Part shown: positions 8,592-17,460 of the stretch, piece by piece | Layout of the letters: every line of letters begins with the position of its first letter | Position numbering within the stretch: position 1 is the first letter of the stretch | Source of the DNA: Candidatus Poribacteria bacterium | Lineage (GTDB): Bacteria; Poribacteria; WGA-4E; PCPOR2b | DNA: 64,000 bases | Reading direction: 5' to 3' | NCBI GenBank assembly: GCA_022822005.1 | Contig: JAJECO010000053.1 | Span: forward strand, 143,460-207,459 | The notes under the pieces: model-generated | Seen by the model: only the letters and a program-made list of their open reading frames with translations | Databases searched by the model: none | Told to the model about the DNA's origin: nothing | Program-made: the position numbers and the translations under genes

Positions 8592-9437
8592 TCAATTCTT
8601 TACTAACCCTCTCAACACGGCAAGATTGGTCGCGTGCATTGTTGCCATCTTTGGCGTTTCGATAACCATTGGAACGTTCTCAAAGCGTGGGTCGTTGGCG
8701 AGTAGTTGGAAAGGTGTTATCCCGATGTTGCCTTCCCCGATATGTTCGTGGCGATCAACCCGGCTGCCGTATTGCGATTTTGCATCGTTGAGATGGAACG
8801 CAAGCAATCGATCCAACCCGACAATTTTGTCAAATTGATCGAACGTCTGGCGATAGTCCTCCTCTGTCCGCAAATCGTATCCCGCAGCAAAGACATGGCA
8901 GGTATCGAAACAAACGCCCAACCTTTCAGGATATTCCGAGTCATCGATAATCTCACGCAGGTGCTCAAAACAGTATCCCAGATTCGTCCCTTGCCCCGCA
9001 GTTGTTTCCAATAAGACGACAACGCTTCCGTCCGCCGTTTGTTCAAAGAGCGCGTTGAAACTATCGCTCAATACCTTCAAGCCCTCCGCTTCGCCGGTGT
9101 CGAGATGCGCTCCCAGATGGGTCACGATATACCGAAGTCCACAGGCGGCCGCGAGCTCCATCTGGGAAAGAAACACGTCGCGAGAGTTCTCAAGGACATC
9201 CGGCTTGGGCGAAGCGAGATTGGACAAGTGGATGTCGTGGACAAGCCCCTCGCGAACGATGTCAGACGCCTCCCACGCCTCCCGGAATTGCGCTATGTCC
9301 GAGTCGTTGGGCTCTTTGCCGACCCAGCGATTTGGATTTCTTAGGAAAATCTGGATGGCTTCACATTCCAATTTTTCCCCGTTCCGAATTGAATTGTGTA
9401 AACCGCCGGCGGCGGAAACATGTGCGCCTAGCATCAT
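8592..9437 (-). CDS. nfo: Deoxyribonuclease IV (AP endonuclease)
   Basis: Endonuclease IV cuts the DNA backbone 5' of abasic sites in base-excision repair, using three zinc ions in a TIM barrel. The 281-residue length matches the family. Hallmarks are LGAHVSAAGGL at the start, LSNLASP, THLGAHLDTG, LLETTAGQG, GVCFDTCHVFAAGYD, AFHLNDAKSQYGSR and RHEHIGEGNIG, which supply the zinc-binding His, Asp and Glu residues. GGAGG lies about ten bases before the tandem ATG ATG; either could start. It is a housekeeping gene standing among unrelated neighbours on the same strand. Confidence 0.95.
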   Translation of the reverse strand: MMLGAHVSAAGGLHNSIRNGEKLECEAIQIFLRNPNRWVGKEPNDSDIAQFREAWEASDIVREGLVHDIHLSNLASPKPDVLENSRDVFLSQMELAAACGLRYIVTHLGAHLDTGEAEGLKVLSDSFNALFEQTADGSVVVLLETTAGQGTNLGYCFEHLREIIDDSEYPERLGVCFDTCHVFAAGYDLRTEEDYRQTFDQFDKIVGLDRLLAFHLNDAKSQYGSRVDRHEHIGEGNIGITPFQLLANDPRFENVPMVIETPKMATMHATNLAVLRGLVKN

Positions 9438-9533
9438 TGACGGTGATCCTCCAATATTTTAAAACAGTCAGATATACTCAACATGACTCCTGCGCTATTA
9501 TCAAAAAAACAGAACGACGCATACTAAAGCAAT

Positions 9534-10670
9534 TTAGCTGGTGAGCACAGCCTTCAGCCGATCCACGACTATTTCTTCCTCGCCCTCGTTCAGGGTATGG
9601 GCGTGAATTATGATGCTATCGTCGCTCCCACCGACCCTGATACGGGGTACGCCGTTATTAAGTTCAGCAACCACCTGCCCCGCATCCTTTCCAGCAACCT
9701 CTGAATCGACACCGACGTGTAGGGTTGATCCGGTATGTGCCCCGACGTGCACTATCTCCATCTCTCCTACACCCGCGGTATCTTCCAACGCCTGCTGCAT
9801 ACCAGCGAGCGTCGCCTCATCCTTCGCATGACGTTCAGCGTGGTCTGCGTTTAACCACCACTCCAGTGCTGCCACCAAGCCGATTACATCATGCCGGCCT
9901 ATCTTAAAGCCCCTCCCAAATGAACGTCCGTCAGGGTTGTAGAAGCCGATATAACCGTGATCCGCAACAGCATCCATCAGTTCCTTTTTACCAAGAGCAA
10001 TTCCAACTGCCGGCGGTGCATTGAAGTACTTCCCGCTAAAACACACCAGATCCGCCGATTGCGCAAGCCCTCGGAAATAGTCTACCGGATAGATATGGGT
10101 CGCAGCGTCAACGATAACAGGTACGCCGTGGGCGTGAGCCGTCTTGACCACATCTGCCAACGGTATAATCGAGCTGTCGGCATCCCTTCTTGCAAGGTAA
10201 GCAACGGCTGCGGTGTTGGGTCCTATCGCCCCATTCAACACATCAACGGTGCATCCGTCTGTATCTCCCACTTCCACAAGCACTCCACCGGGCACGGGAA
10301 ATTCTCGGTCATAACTGTTACGGTGTTTCGCTTGGATGAGCACTTCGTGCTTGATGCCAACGATCTCCGGGAGTTGACTGATTTTCTGGCGATCCCTCCC
10401 GGTCATACAGGCGGCGGTGCTAAGTGCAAGCGCGGCAAAGCAGCCGGAGGTTATGTAGGCAGCCTCAACGCCCATCAGTTTCGCAACATGCTCACCTGCT
10501 TTGTCGAGAAGTTCCTCCATCTCCACATAGTTGGAGTTGGCATCCACCATAGCACCCATCACTTCAGGGGACAGTGTCGAACCGCCCCAAAGCGTCTGCG
10601 TTCCCCCGGCGTTAATGAGCGGGCGTACGCCGAGTCTTTTGTAGACTTCACTACCAAAATTGTTAGTCAT
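9534..10670 (-). CDS. SelA-like PLP-dependent enzyme
   Basis: A 378-residue fold-type I PLP enzyme related to L-seryl-tRNA(Sec) selenium transferase. Visible marks: RPLINAGGTQT near the start, GVEAAYITSGCFAALAL, VPVIVDAATHIYP with Asp188 to hold the PLP ring nitrogen, and FSGKYFNAPPAVG with Lys214 as the likely Schiff-base lysine. It lacks the N-terminal tRNA-binding domain of bacterial SelA, and no SelB or tRNA(Sec) is nearby. The stand-alone group includes sugar-acid enzymes such as D-glucosaminate-6-phosphate ammonia-lyase, which suits the catabolic setting better than selenium metabolism. It follows the aldo/keto reductase with a 68-bp gap. Confidence 0.75.
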   Translation of the reverse strand: MTNNFGSEVYKRLGVRPLINAGGTQTLWGGSTLSPEVMGAMVDANSNYVEMEELLDKAGEHVAKLMGVEAAYITSGCFAALALSTAACMTGRDRQKISQLPEIVGIKHEVLIQAKHRNSYDREFPVPGGVLVEVGDTDGCTVDVLNGAIGPNTAAVAYLARRDADSSIIPLADVVKTAHAHGVPVIVDAATHIYPVDYFRGLAQSADLVCFSGKYFNAPPAVGIALGKKELMDAVADHGYIGFYNPDGRSFGRGFKIGRHDVIGLVAALEWWLNADHAERHAKDEATLAGMQQALEDTAGVGEMEIVHVGAHTGSTLHVGVDSEVAGKDAGQVVAELNNGVPRIRVGGSDDSIIIHAHTLNEGEEEIVVDRLKAVLTS

Positions 10671-10738
10671 TACGATTGTCTTACTCCTACCTTTTCATTC
10701 TATACAAGGCTTGCAGTTACAGCCGACTATTTAGAGAG

Positions 10739-11677
10739 CTACACATTTTCGAGCGATTCCGCTGGGATCATCCCGACCGCATCAAGGCGACGCTTTGCCT
10801 CTGTGTAAACATCTGGTGCCAGCGGTCCCCGTTCAGCGGTCCGAACGTTCTCAAGCAGATGGTCGACGTTCCGCGTTCCCACGATTGTTGTATGAACATA
10901 TGGATGGCTTAGGGTGAAACGTAAGATGAACGCAGTTCGGCTTTCGCCCTCCTCGCGGAGTTCATCCAACTTGGCTTCGTCGAACGCCTGTTGCCATCTG
11001 TCAGCATTCCCTCTCCCTTCCCCCGGCTCGCCTTGCGCCACACCGCCTCGGATAATCATCCCGGTGCCCGCGTTTGCTGCCTCAGTGATAAAGTTTTCGG
11101 TGGTACGGTCAAGCGCAGAATATCCGAGCTGAAACACATCGAACGAACCCCATTCAAGGAAGGTCGGCTTATGTTCAAGGGCGGAGGAGGTGCCGATCCA
11201 GCGCACTTTTCCTTGGTCTCGTGCCTCGTTCAACGCATCGATCACCGCGCCCTGTTCACAATCTTCGACCGTCGCGCCGTGAAACTGCATCACATCCAGA
11301 TAGTCGGTTTTCAGTCGTCGCAGGCTTTCGTCCACGCCGCGGTGAACATTCTCCTTCGTCCAAATTTTGCCGACCCATCCCAAGCCCTTCTGTCCGTGAT
11401 CCGGGTGACAGCCACACTTGCTCGCCAAGTAGTATTCGTCACGACGGTGGGAGATAAATCTGCCGATGTACTCTTCACTGCGACCGTAGCAATCCGCGGT
11501 ATCAATGAAGTTGATTCCGGCATCTAACAGGGCATTGAGGACGGTCTCAGCCTGCGTTTCGGTCAGTGGACGATCATCGTTACCCGCCCACTCCGACCGA
11601 ATCTCCATGGCACCGTAGCTCAAGCGAGTCACATCAAGTCCCGTCCGTCCGAGGGTTGCTTTAGATAACTGAGCCAT
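10739..11677 (-). CDS. Aldo/keto reductase
   Basis: A 312-residue NADPH-dependent oxidoreductase of the AKR superfamily. The catalytic tetrad is visible as Asp59 and Tyr64 (FIDTADCYG), Lys87 (LASKCG) and His133 (MQFHGA). The C-terminal cofactor loop reads TTIVGTRNVDHL. It would reduce a sugar or other carbonyl in the cytoplasm. GGAAGG stands six bases before the ATG. It precedes the SelA-like enzyme on the same strand, and the pair could act in sugar-acid or aldose breakdown, but the exact substrate cannot be read from sequence. Confidence 0.9.
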   Translation of the reverse strand: MAQLSKATLGRTGLDVTRLSYGAMEIRSEWAGNDDRPLTETQAETVLNALLDAGINFIDTADCYGRSEEYIGRFISHRRDEYYLASKCGCHPDHGQKGLGWVGKIWTKENVHRGVDESLRRLKTDYLDVMQFHGATVEDCEQGAVIDALNEARDQGKVRWIGTSSALEHKPTFLEWGSFDVFQLGYSALDRTTENFITEAANAGTGMIIRGGVAQGEPGEGRGNADRWQQAFDEAKLDELREEGESRTAFILRFTLSHPYVHTTIVGTRNVDHLLENVRTAERGPLAPDVYTEAKRRLDAVGMIPAESLENV

Positions 11678-11776
11678 TTGAATCCTTCCTTTCTCATTCC
11701 GTTTTCAGATCAGATCATGTATTAGCAATGGAAGGGGATGCTGAGATTCCAGCAGAAGACCAAATTTCATCGAAGG

Positions 11777-12790
11777 TTAAACATTCTCATTTGATTTCGC
11801 CTTCAATCCCTCTAACTTCTCCAACGCCCGCCCGGAATCGATAGATTCCGCTGCCGCTGCGAGGCCTGCTGTTATGTCGTCAGCCTTACCACCCGCAACA
11901 ATCGCCGCTGCATTGAGCAACACGATGTCCCGTCTGGGACCCTTTTCACCTTTCAAGACGCTCAACGTCATTTCTGCGTTTTCTTCCGGTGTACCCCCTT
12001 TGAGGTCACTCGGCTGTGCCGTTGGGATGCCCAATTCCGTCGGATCGAGCGTGTATGTATTGACCGCACCATCTGCCAGCTCCGAAACCTGAGTCGTCGT
12101 TGTCGTTGTGATTTCGTCCAAACCATCTCCGCCATGCACAACAAACGCACACTGGGATCCAAAATTCTTGAGGACATGCGCTAGAGGTTCCGTCAGAGTT
12201 GGTGCGTAAACACCAAGAACTTGCGCTTGTGCATCAGCAGGATTTGTGAGCGGTCCAAGCGCGTTGAAAATTGTGCGGATACCGACTTCTTGGCGAGGTC
12301 CAATCGCATACTTCATCGCGCTGTGTAATGTAATTGTAAAGAGAAAACCGATTCCTGCATCATCAATACACGCCCCAATCTGTTCTGGTCCGATTTCGAT
12401 GTTCACGCCCAACGCGTTGAGGACATCGGCAGCTCCGCTCCGGCTCGAAATGGCGCGGTTACCATGTTTTGCCACTGCAATGCCTGTTCCTGCTACAACA
12501 AATGCCGCAGTTGTTGAGATATTGAACGTATGCGACCCGTCCCCGCCCGTGCCGGAAGTATCAACAACAAAGGCGTGTTTGGTGTGAACCTTCGTCGATT
12601 TTTCACGCATCACACGCGCCGCACCGGTGATTTCTTCAATCGTCTCGCCCTTGATTCGGAGAGCAGTGATGAACGAAGCCACTTGTGCCGGCGTCGCTTT
12701 GCCGCTCATGATTTCGTTCATGGTGTCAACGGTTTCACGCTCGGTTAAGTTTTGTCCATCAACAACCTTTTGGATCGTCTCACGGATCAC
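11777..12790 (-). CDS. trpD: Anthranilate phosphoribosyltransferase, copy A
   Basis: TrpD joins anthranilate to PRPP in tryptophan synthesis. This copy has the PRPP motif SGTGGDGSH, KHGNRAISSRSGAADVL, GIRTIFNALGPLTNP and GGDGLDEIT. It is the downstream member of a tandem pair. I place the start at the GTG at 12790, which aligns with the ATG of copy B and is preceded by GAGAGG at the same distance; a TTG at 12814 is less likely. Against copy B it has Ser for Cys before GTGGD, Ile for Ala after KHGNR, and TNPADAQ for TNPAGTQ, so it may have drifted. About 65 residues around HGGDGLDEIT to EKGP are identical. No other trp genes are in the window. Confidence 0.9.
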   Translation of the reverse strand: MIRETIQKVVDGQNLTERETVDTMNEIMSGKATPAQVASFITALRIKGETIEEITGAARVMREKSTKVHTKHAFVVDTSGTGGDGSHTFNISTTAAFVVAGTGIAVAKHGNRAISSRSGAADVLNALGVNIEIGPEQIGACIDDAGIGFLFTITLHSAMKYAIGPRQEVGIRTIFNALGPLTNPADAQAQVLGVYAPTLTEPLAHVLKNFGSQCAFVVHGGDGLDEITTTTTTQVSELADGAVNTYTLDPTELGIPTAQPSDLKGGTPEENAEMTLSVLKGEKGPRRDIVLLNAAAIVAGGKADDITAGLAAAAESIDSGRALEKLEGLKAKSNENV

Positions 12791-12849
12791 TGTAATATCC
12801 TCTCGTTTCAGCAAATTTCTATTTGCAGAAAATCAGATGATACTCAAGG

Positions 12850-13866
12850 TTAAAATCCCTCATTCGATTTCGCTTTCAACCCTTCTAACTTCTCCAACGC
12901 TTGCCCGGAATCGATAGATTCCGCTGCCGCTGCAAGTCCCGCTGTTATGTCGTCAGCCTTACCACCCGCAACAATCGCCGCCGCTGCATTGAGCAATACG
13001 ATGTCTCGTTTGGGACCCTTTTCGCCCTTCAGGACGCTCAACGTCATTTCTGCGTTTTCTTCCGGTGTACCCCCTTTGAGGTCACTCGGCTGTGCCGTTG
13101 GGATGCCCAATTCCGTCGGATCGAGCGTGTATGTATTGACCGCACCATCTGCCAACTCCGAAACCTGAGTCGTCGTTGTCGTTGTAATCTCGTCTAAACC
13201 GTCTCCGCCGTGAACAATAAAAGCACGTTGGCTGCCAAGATTCTTGAGTACATTTGCTAGAGGTTGCGTCAGGGCGGGTGCGTAGACACCAATGACCTGC
13301 GCCTGTGTACCAGCGGGATTCGTGAGCGGACCGAGTACATTGAAAATTGTACGAATGCCGATTTCTCGGCGGGGACCAATCGCATATTTCATCGCACCGT
13401 GCAACGTAACGGCAAAGAGAAAACCGATCCCTACATCATCAATACACGCGCCAACCTGCTCCGGTCCGATTTCAATATTTATGCCCAACGCTTTGAGAAC
13501 GTCCGCGCTACCACTTTGGCTCGAAGCGGCTCGGTTACCGTGTTTTGCCACCGGAATTCCCGTTCCCGCCACAACAAATGCTGCGGTCGTTGAGATATTG
13601 AATGAGTGTGAGCCATCTCCACCTGTGCCGCAAGTATCAACAGCAAAAGGGTGTTTGGTGTGGATCTTTGTCGATTTTTCGCGCATAACGCGTGCGGCGC
13701 CGGTGATTTCTTCAATCGTCTCGCCCTTGATTCGGAGAGCGGTAATGAACGATGCAACTTGCGCCGGCGTCGCCTCACCGCTCATGATTTCGTTCATGGT
13801 ATCAACGGTTTCAGGCTCGGTTAAATCGTGTCCATCGACAACTTTTTGTATTGTTTCGCGGATCAT
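12850..13866 (-). CDS. trpD: Anthranilate phosphoribosyltransferase, copy B
   Basis: Second TrpD of the tandem pair, 338 residues, upstream in transcription. Key motifs: CGTGGDGSH at about 79-87 for PRPP, KHGNR at 108-112 followed by AASSQSGSADVL, GIRTIFNVLGPLTNPAG and GGDGLDEIT. These match the family consensus more closely than copy A, so this is the better candidate for the working enzyme. GAGGAG lies eight bases before the ATG and an in-frame stop lies just upstream, fixing the start. The gap to copy A is only 59 bases from its stop to the chosen start, so both are probably on one transcript. Confidence 0.92.
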   Translation of the reverse strand: MIRETIQKVVDGHDLTEPETVDTMNEIMSGEATPAQVASFITALRIKGETIEEITGAARVMREKSTKIHTKHPFAVDTCGTGGDGSHSFNISTTAAFVVAGTGIPVAKHGNRAASSQSGSADVLKALGINIEIGPEQVGACIDDVGIGFLFAVTLHGAMKYAIGPRREIGIRTIFNVLGPLTNPAGTQAQVIGVYAPALTQPLANVLKNLGSQRAFIVHGGDGLDEITTTTTTQVSELADGAVNTYTLDPTELGIPTAQPSDLKGGTPEENAEMTLSVLKGEKGPKRDIVLLNAAAAIVAGGKADDITAGLAAAAESIDSGQALEKLEGLKAKSNEGF

Positions 13867-13944
13867 TGTAATGTCTCCTCACTTCGGTGATTTTTTAGTT
13901 TCGGCTGTTGATAAAATTTAGAATAGTACAAATATAAAAAAACT

Positions 13945-14889
13945 CTACCCTCGGACGGGTGGGTTCGCCGAATATCCGAGCAGATACCGCAATTCCGGTG
14001 AGAAGGTTTGCGCGATCTCCGGGGCTAATGATGTATAATCGGTGAACGGCTTGATCCATGAGCGAGAGTAATAGCAGAGGATTGCCCGACGGGGGTTATC
14101 TGTTGCATTTGGTCCTGACCGATGCCATGTATTCGAGAGCCAGATAGCGACCGAGCCGGCAGATCCCGTCAGTATCTTCCCGTCCTCCTGCGCTTCTCCC
14201 CACACAGGCTTCCTGCGAGTGCGATGGCTGTCAGGAACAATCTGCGTTGCTCCGTTAGTCGTTGTGAACGCATCGAGCATCCACGCATTCTGGATCGTCA
14301 GCGGAAAGTCCGGCAAAGGCTCCGGCAACTGACCGAGCGGCACATCGACATGCCATGCCCCACCTTCGTCGGTGTGGGGACCAATACTGGTCGCGCTACA
14401 GTCAGCGAGCACACAATCGTCGCCGAGAATCCCTCGCACCAACGAGAGCACGACCGGATGCGCTACCAGTTTTCCGAAATCCGGGGCTTTGTTGACCAAG
14501 TTCCAGATACGCTGAGACCGGTCATAATCGAATAGAGTCGGCAGATGAAGAAAATTCTTAACTACCTCTGCCGGGGGAACGGGCCACGGTGTGCCTTGAT
14601 TTTGTGCACGTGAATGGCGGATGCGCCGCATGAGTCGAGCCCGTTCTGCTTCACTGATCTGGTAACTTTCTTTCAGATACGCTTCCATGTCGGTATCTTC
14701 CGGCAACGCGGGACCGTCCTCCGGCTCAAAGGGGTGTCCCCGTTCCCGCTCAAAAAGTTCCTCCACAAGTCCCCGGTAGTGCTGGATTTCATCTTCGCTG
14801 AGTACGCCTTCAATTACTGCGTATCCGTGTTCAGACAGATGCGTGAGGGCAGACTTTAGCATTTCGCTTGAAATTCCATGAGTTCCCAT
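13945..14889 (-). CDS. Phytanoyl-CoA dioxygenase family (PhyH) oxygenase
   Basis: A 314-residue Fe(II)/2-oxoglutarate oxygenase of the PhyH family. The likely iron ligands are HVD at 180-182 (an HTD at 172-174 is a second candidate) and the later His in NTWHRSGPN, with the 2-oxoglutarate-binding Arg in RRAILCYYS. An N-terminal segment HLSEHGYAVIEGVLSEDEI is typical of these proteins. Substrates of such bacterial members are mostly unknown small molecules. The start at 14889 is favoured by GGAG seven bases upstream; an earlier ATG at 15021 would overlap the divergent gene. It is divergent from a second PhyH gene, sharing a 167-bp promoter region. Confidence 0.85.
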   Translation of the reverse strand: MGTHGISSEMLKSALTHLSEHGYAVIEGVLSEDEIQHYRGLVEELFERERGHPFEPEDGPALPEDTDMEAYLKESYQISEAERARLMRRIRHSRAQNQGTPWPVPPAEVVKNFLHLPTLFDYDRSQRIWNLVNKAPDFGKLVAHPVVLSLVRGILGDDCVLADCSATSIGPHTDEGGAWHVDVPLGQLPEPLPDFPLTIQNAWMLDAFTTTNGATQIVPDSHRTRRKPVWGEAQEDGKILTGSAGSVAIWLSNTWHRSGPNATDNPRRAILCYYSRSWIKPFTDYTSLAPEIAQTFSPELRYLLGYSANPPVRG

Positions 14890-15056
14890 AATCTTACTCC
14901 GATGATAAGCGTCTGAATTGTATATCGACTTGCCGGAGGAACCGGCAGAGATCCATAGGAGAGGAAAACCAATTATACGCCAGAAGCGATTAGGTGTCAA
15001 CAAACAACTCTCCGTTAACATTTTTGGAACTGCATCCCATCGTTGAAGGTCCCCCT

Positions 15057-15860
15057 ATGATGACATCTGAACAGCATTACCTTTTCGATTTGACCGGATA
15101 CCTACACCTGAGAAATGTCCTCAACGCCGAAGAACTACACAGTGCCCAAGAGGCAGCCGACCGCTATATTCAGACCCCGCCCGATGCTTTGCCGGCCGGA
15201 TTTGAAGCCGACCAAGGAAACTATACACACGGCTTTGCGTTCGATAAGGGGCTGGAGGTACTGACCATGCACCCGACGACCTGGCCAATTATCAAAGAAT
15301 TAACCAACAATAAACCGCAGCTTGTCGGCGGTTCCTTGCGCGTTAATACGCACGAAAATCGTCGTTTCTTTGAGCTGCACTGCCGTCGGGAAGAGGATGA
15401 CTGTGTGGAGTGGCCACGCTATTTTTGTCAGGATGGGCGTATCTACTGTGACGATTTAGTGTTCTTCGTCTATCTTACCGATGTATTCCCCGGCGACGGC
15501 GGTTTAGTTGTCGTTCCGGGCTCTCATAAAAGTGAGTTCAAACGTCCCGAAGATTTTTTCGTCCCCGACAGCGAGGATACTGACCCGCAACCCCATCCGG
15601 CGGTCGTCAATATCACACCGCGCGCCGGGGATGTGGTAGCCATCACAGAGCTGCTCACCCACGGCGTCTTAATCTGGAAACCCCAAGACCGGGATCGCCG
15701 CTTTCTGATCCTGCGATATAGACCGCAGCACATGCTCTCCTTGAATACATTTCCCGAAGAAATCAAAGCCCGATTATCGCCGGAAACGCTGGAACTGATA
15801 GAGGCTGCTCCGTATTATCATGTCAAAGAGATTGTTAAATCGGGTCGCGAGACAGCCTGA
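15057..15860 (+). CDS. PhyH-like oxygenase with unusual iron-ligand region
   Basis: A 267-residue PhyH-type protein. The family signature FDLTGYLHLRNVL is near the start, and DVFPGDGGLVVVPGSHKSEF is typical of one subfamily common in uncultured marine bacteria. LTHGVL supplies the distal His and RRFLILRY the 2-oxoglutarate Arg. Where an HxD is expected, the sequence reads FELHCRREEDD, so the first His lacks the paired Asp at +2; a nearby acidic residue might replace it or the enzyme might not bind iron in the usual way. The start is one of two adjacent ATGs, with GAAGG just upstream. It is divergent from the other PhyH gene. Confidence 0.8.
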   Translation: MMTSEQHYLFDLTGYLHLRNVLNAEELHSAQEAADRYIQTPPDALPAGFEADQGNYTHGFAFDKGLEVLTMHPTTWPIIKELTNNKPQLVGGSLRVNTHENRRFFELHCRREEDDCVEWPRYFCQDGRIYCDDLVFFVYLTDVFPGDGGLVVVPGSHKSEFKRPEDFFVPDSEDTDPQPHPAVVNITPRAGDVVAITELLTHGVLIWKPQDRDRRFLILRYRPQHMLSLNTFPEEIKARLSPETLELIEAAPYYHVKEIVKSGRETA

Positions 15861-15932
15861 ACCTACCGCGATGAAATGTATTCCCCCAAAAATTCAGGGA
15901 AATGTGATATACTCTACACATCAAAGGTAATC

Positions 15933-16073
15933 ATGGCGCGGCGTCGCATCTTCGCCTCGACACGATGCGCGTCCGTTAGGTCAGAGATTGGACTCACAGA
16001 ACTCACCCCAGACGAGGAGGACGAACTCACCGAACTGTTGCGGCCGTTGATGCCTTATCGAAAACTCCTTTAG
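15933..16073 (+). CDS. Possible small protein or gene remnant (46 aa)
   Basis: An open frame of 46 codons with AAAGG just before its ATG. It is rich in Arg at the start (MARRRIF) and ends LTPDEEDELTELLRPLMPYR, a helical acidic tail. It stops right where the left end of the TnpB element begins, so it could be the front part of a gene cut by the insertion. Against that, nothing beyond the element's right end obviously continues it. Function unknown. With the element's left end it is all I see in the 15861-16206 gap. Confidence 0.3.
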   Translation: MARRRIFASTRCASVRSEIGLTELTPDEEDELTELLRPLMPYRKLL

Positions 16074-16206
16074 GTCTAAGCCCCAAATATTTATGTTTGG
16101 GATACAGATTGCTTTAGCAGTATTTGTATTGCAATTGTATGTGAAATTCGGTGTCCTCCACAGCCCACGCTACGGGACATGAGAGCCAGAAAGCCGAATC
16201 CCTTTG

Positions 16207-17346
16207 ATGAAAACCTACAAGTTCAAACTGTATTCCAATCACGGCAATCGTGAGTTGCACAAGACGATAGACGGACACGCTGAAGTGTGGAATCATTGCG
16301 TTGCCGTTCAGCGTCGTTACTATGGCATCTATGGCAAATATATCAGCAAGTTTAGATTGATTAACCATATCTCTAAACTGAAACGGTTGCCGAAGTTTGC
16401 ACATTGGAATCAGTTACCGAGCCAAGCAATACAGGATGTTGTAGTCCGAATAGATAAAGGCTACAAGGCAATGTTTGAAGCCCGTGCTTCCGGCAAGAAA
16501 TGGGGGCGTCCCCGTTTCAAGCCTCGTCGCAAGTATAAGTCGTTCACACTGCTTCAAGCGGGGTGGAAGATTCTCCCCGGCAATCGTATCAAAATAGGAA
16601 AGTGTATCTACTCCTATTTCAAGTCCCGTGATATTTGTGGCAACCCTAAGCGTTGCACAATTAAACGGGACGCTCTTGGTGATGTCTATATCTGTGTGCT
16701 GACTGACCATGAGGAACCAGACCTGAACCGGCTCACGACGGGTAAAATCGCGGGGTTTGATTTCGGTCTCAAACGGTATCTTACCGGTCATAACGGACAC
16801 GATATAGACTCACCGCAGTTTTTCAAACGCAGCCTCAACGCAGTTAAGAACGCCAATCGTAACCACTCACGGAAACAGAAGCGGTCAAGCAATCGTGAAC
16901 GTGCACGACTTGACTTGGCACGAAAGCACCGTAAGATTGAACGGCAACGAGAGGATTTCCACTGGAAACTTGCACACCGCCTCACTGATGAATACGATGA
17001 GATACGGCTTGAGAACTTAAACCTACAAGGCATGAAAGCACTTTGGGGTCGCAAAGTCAGTGATTTAGGCTTTGCTGATTTCATTGATAAGTTGAAATAC
17101 ATTGCAGCAAAAAAGGGTGTCAAAATCACTTTCATTGATAAGTGGTACCCTTCCAGTAAAACTTGCTCGGTTTGTGGCTGTGTTAACGAGGCGTTGAACC
17201 TGCGGGATAGAAATTGGCAGTGTAACGATTGTAGCACGGTGCATGACCGTGACCGAAACGCCGCAATTAACATTTTTCGGGTAGGGGCGTCTACCCATGA
17301 AGGAGAGGATATAAGACCCGATTCGTCGGGCAATCCTTGTGGATAG
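16207..17346 (+). CDS. tnpB: TnpB RNA-guided nuclease/transposon protein (OrfB)
   Basis: A full-length TnpB of 379 residues. The RuvC-like active site is complete: Asp185 in GFDFGLK, Glu269 in IRLENLNL and Asp349 in HDRDRNAAIN. The zinc finger has Cys320 and Cys323 (CSVC) and Cys339 and Cys342 (CNDC). The N-terminal part has the usual WNHCVAVQRRYY, LPSQAIQDVV and GRPRFK motifs. TnpB proteins are RNA-guided DNA nucleases that help retain their element, using an RNA from the element's right end. The ATG at 16207 is preferred to the TTG one codon earlier. No ribosome-binding site is clear, which is common for tnpB. All catalytic residues being present suggests a recent arrival. Confidence 0.93.
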   Translation: MKTYKFKLYSNHGNRELHKTIDGHAEVWNHCVAVQRRYYGIYGKYISKFRLINHISKLKRLPKFAHWNQLPSQAIQDVVVRIDKGYKAMFEARASGKKWGRPRFKPRRKYKSFTLLQAGWKILPGNRIKIGKCIYSYFKSRDICGNPKRCTIKRDALGDVYICVLTDHEEPDLNRLTTGKIAGFDFGLKRYLTGHNGHDIDSPQFFKRSLNAVKNANRNHSRKQKRSSNRERARLDLARKHRKIERQREDFHWKLAHRLTDEYDEIRLENLNLQGMKALWGRKVSDLGFADFIDKLKYIAAKKGVKITFIDKWYPSSKTCSVCGCVNEALNLRDRNWQCNDCSTVHDRDRNAAINIFRVGASTHEGEDIRPDSSGNPCG

Positions 17347-17414
17347 CATAATTCCACTCCTATTGGCAAGGGATTCGTAAGAATCCCAATCCTTTAGGTT
17401 TGGGAGTACGTCAA
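17190..17414 (+). ncRNA. Probable omega (reRNA) guide RNA region
   Basis: In this family the guide RNA spans the 3' end of tnpB and the element's right end, and its guide is the first flanking host sequence. Here the hairpin-rich stretch after the zinc-finger codons runs to the TCAA at 17411-17414, so the guide would start at about 17415. The placement is by analogy; the 5' limit is a guess. Confidence 0.4.
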
Positions 17415-17460
17415 TTCACCAAGTACCCACCAAGCCCACCCGCATGAGAGGAACAGTTCC

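Larger units (their letters stand above)
16074..17414 (+). mobile_element. IS200/IS605-family element, TnpB only
   Basis: The element is outlined by hairpins near each end. On the left, CCCAAA/TTTGGG arms lie at 16082-16101. On the right, an imperfect hairpin at 17385-17404 runs from CCCAAT to TTTGGG and is followed by a terminal TCAA at 17411-17414, as in known right ends of this family. It carries an intact tnpB and no tnpA transposase, so it can move only with help. The left boundary is approximate; no target duplication is expected for this family. It lies between the second PhyH gene and the amidohydrolase. Confidence 0.75.

Noticed and set aside
9534..10670. Selenocysteine-synthesis gene selA
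   Set aside because: The protein lacks the tRNA-binding N-terminal domain and no selB, selD or tRNA(Sec) is seen; the SelA-like sugar-acid group fits better.
9957..10808. A 283-codon plus-strand open frame
   Set aside because: Antisense shadow spanning the SelA-like gene and the end of the aldo/keto reductase.
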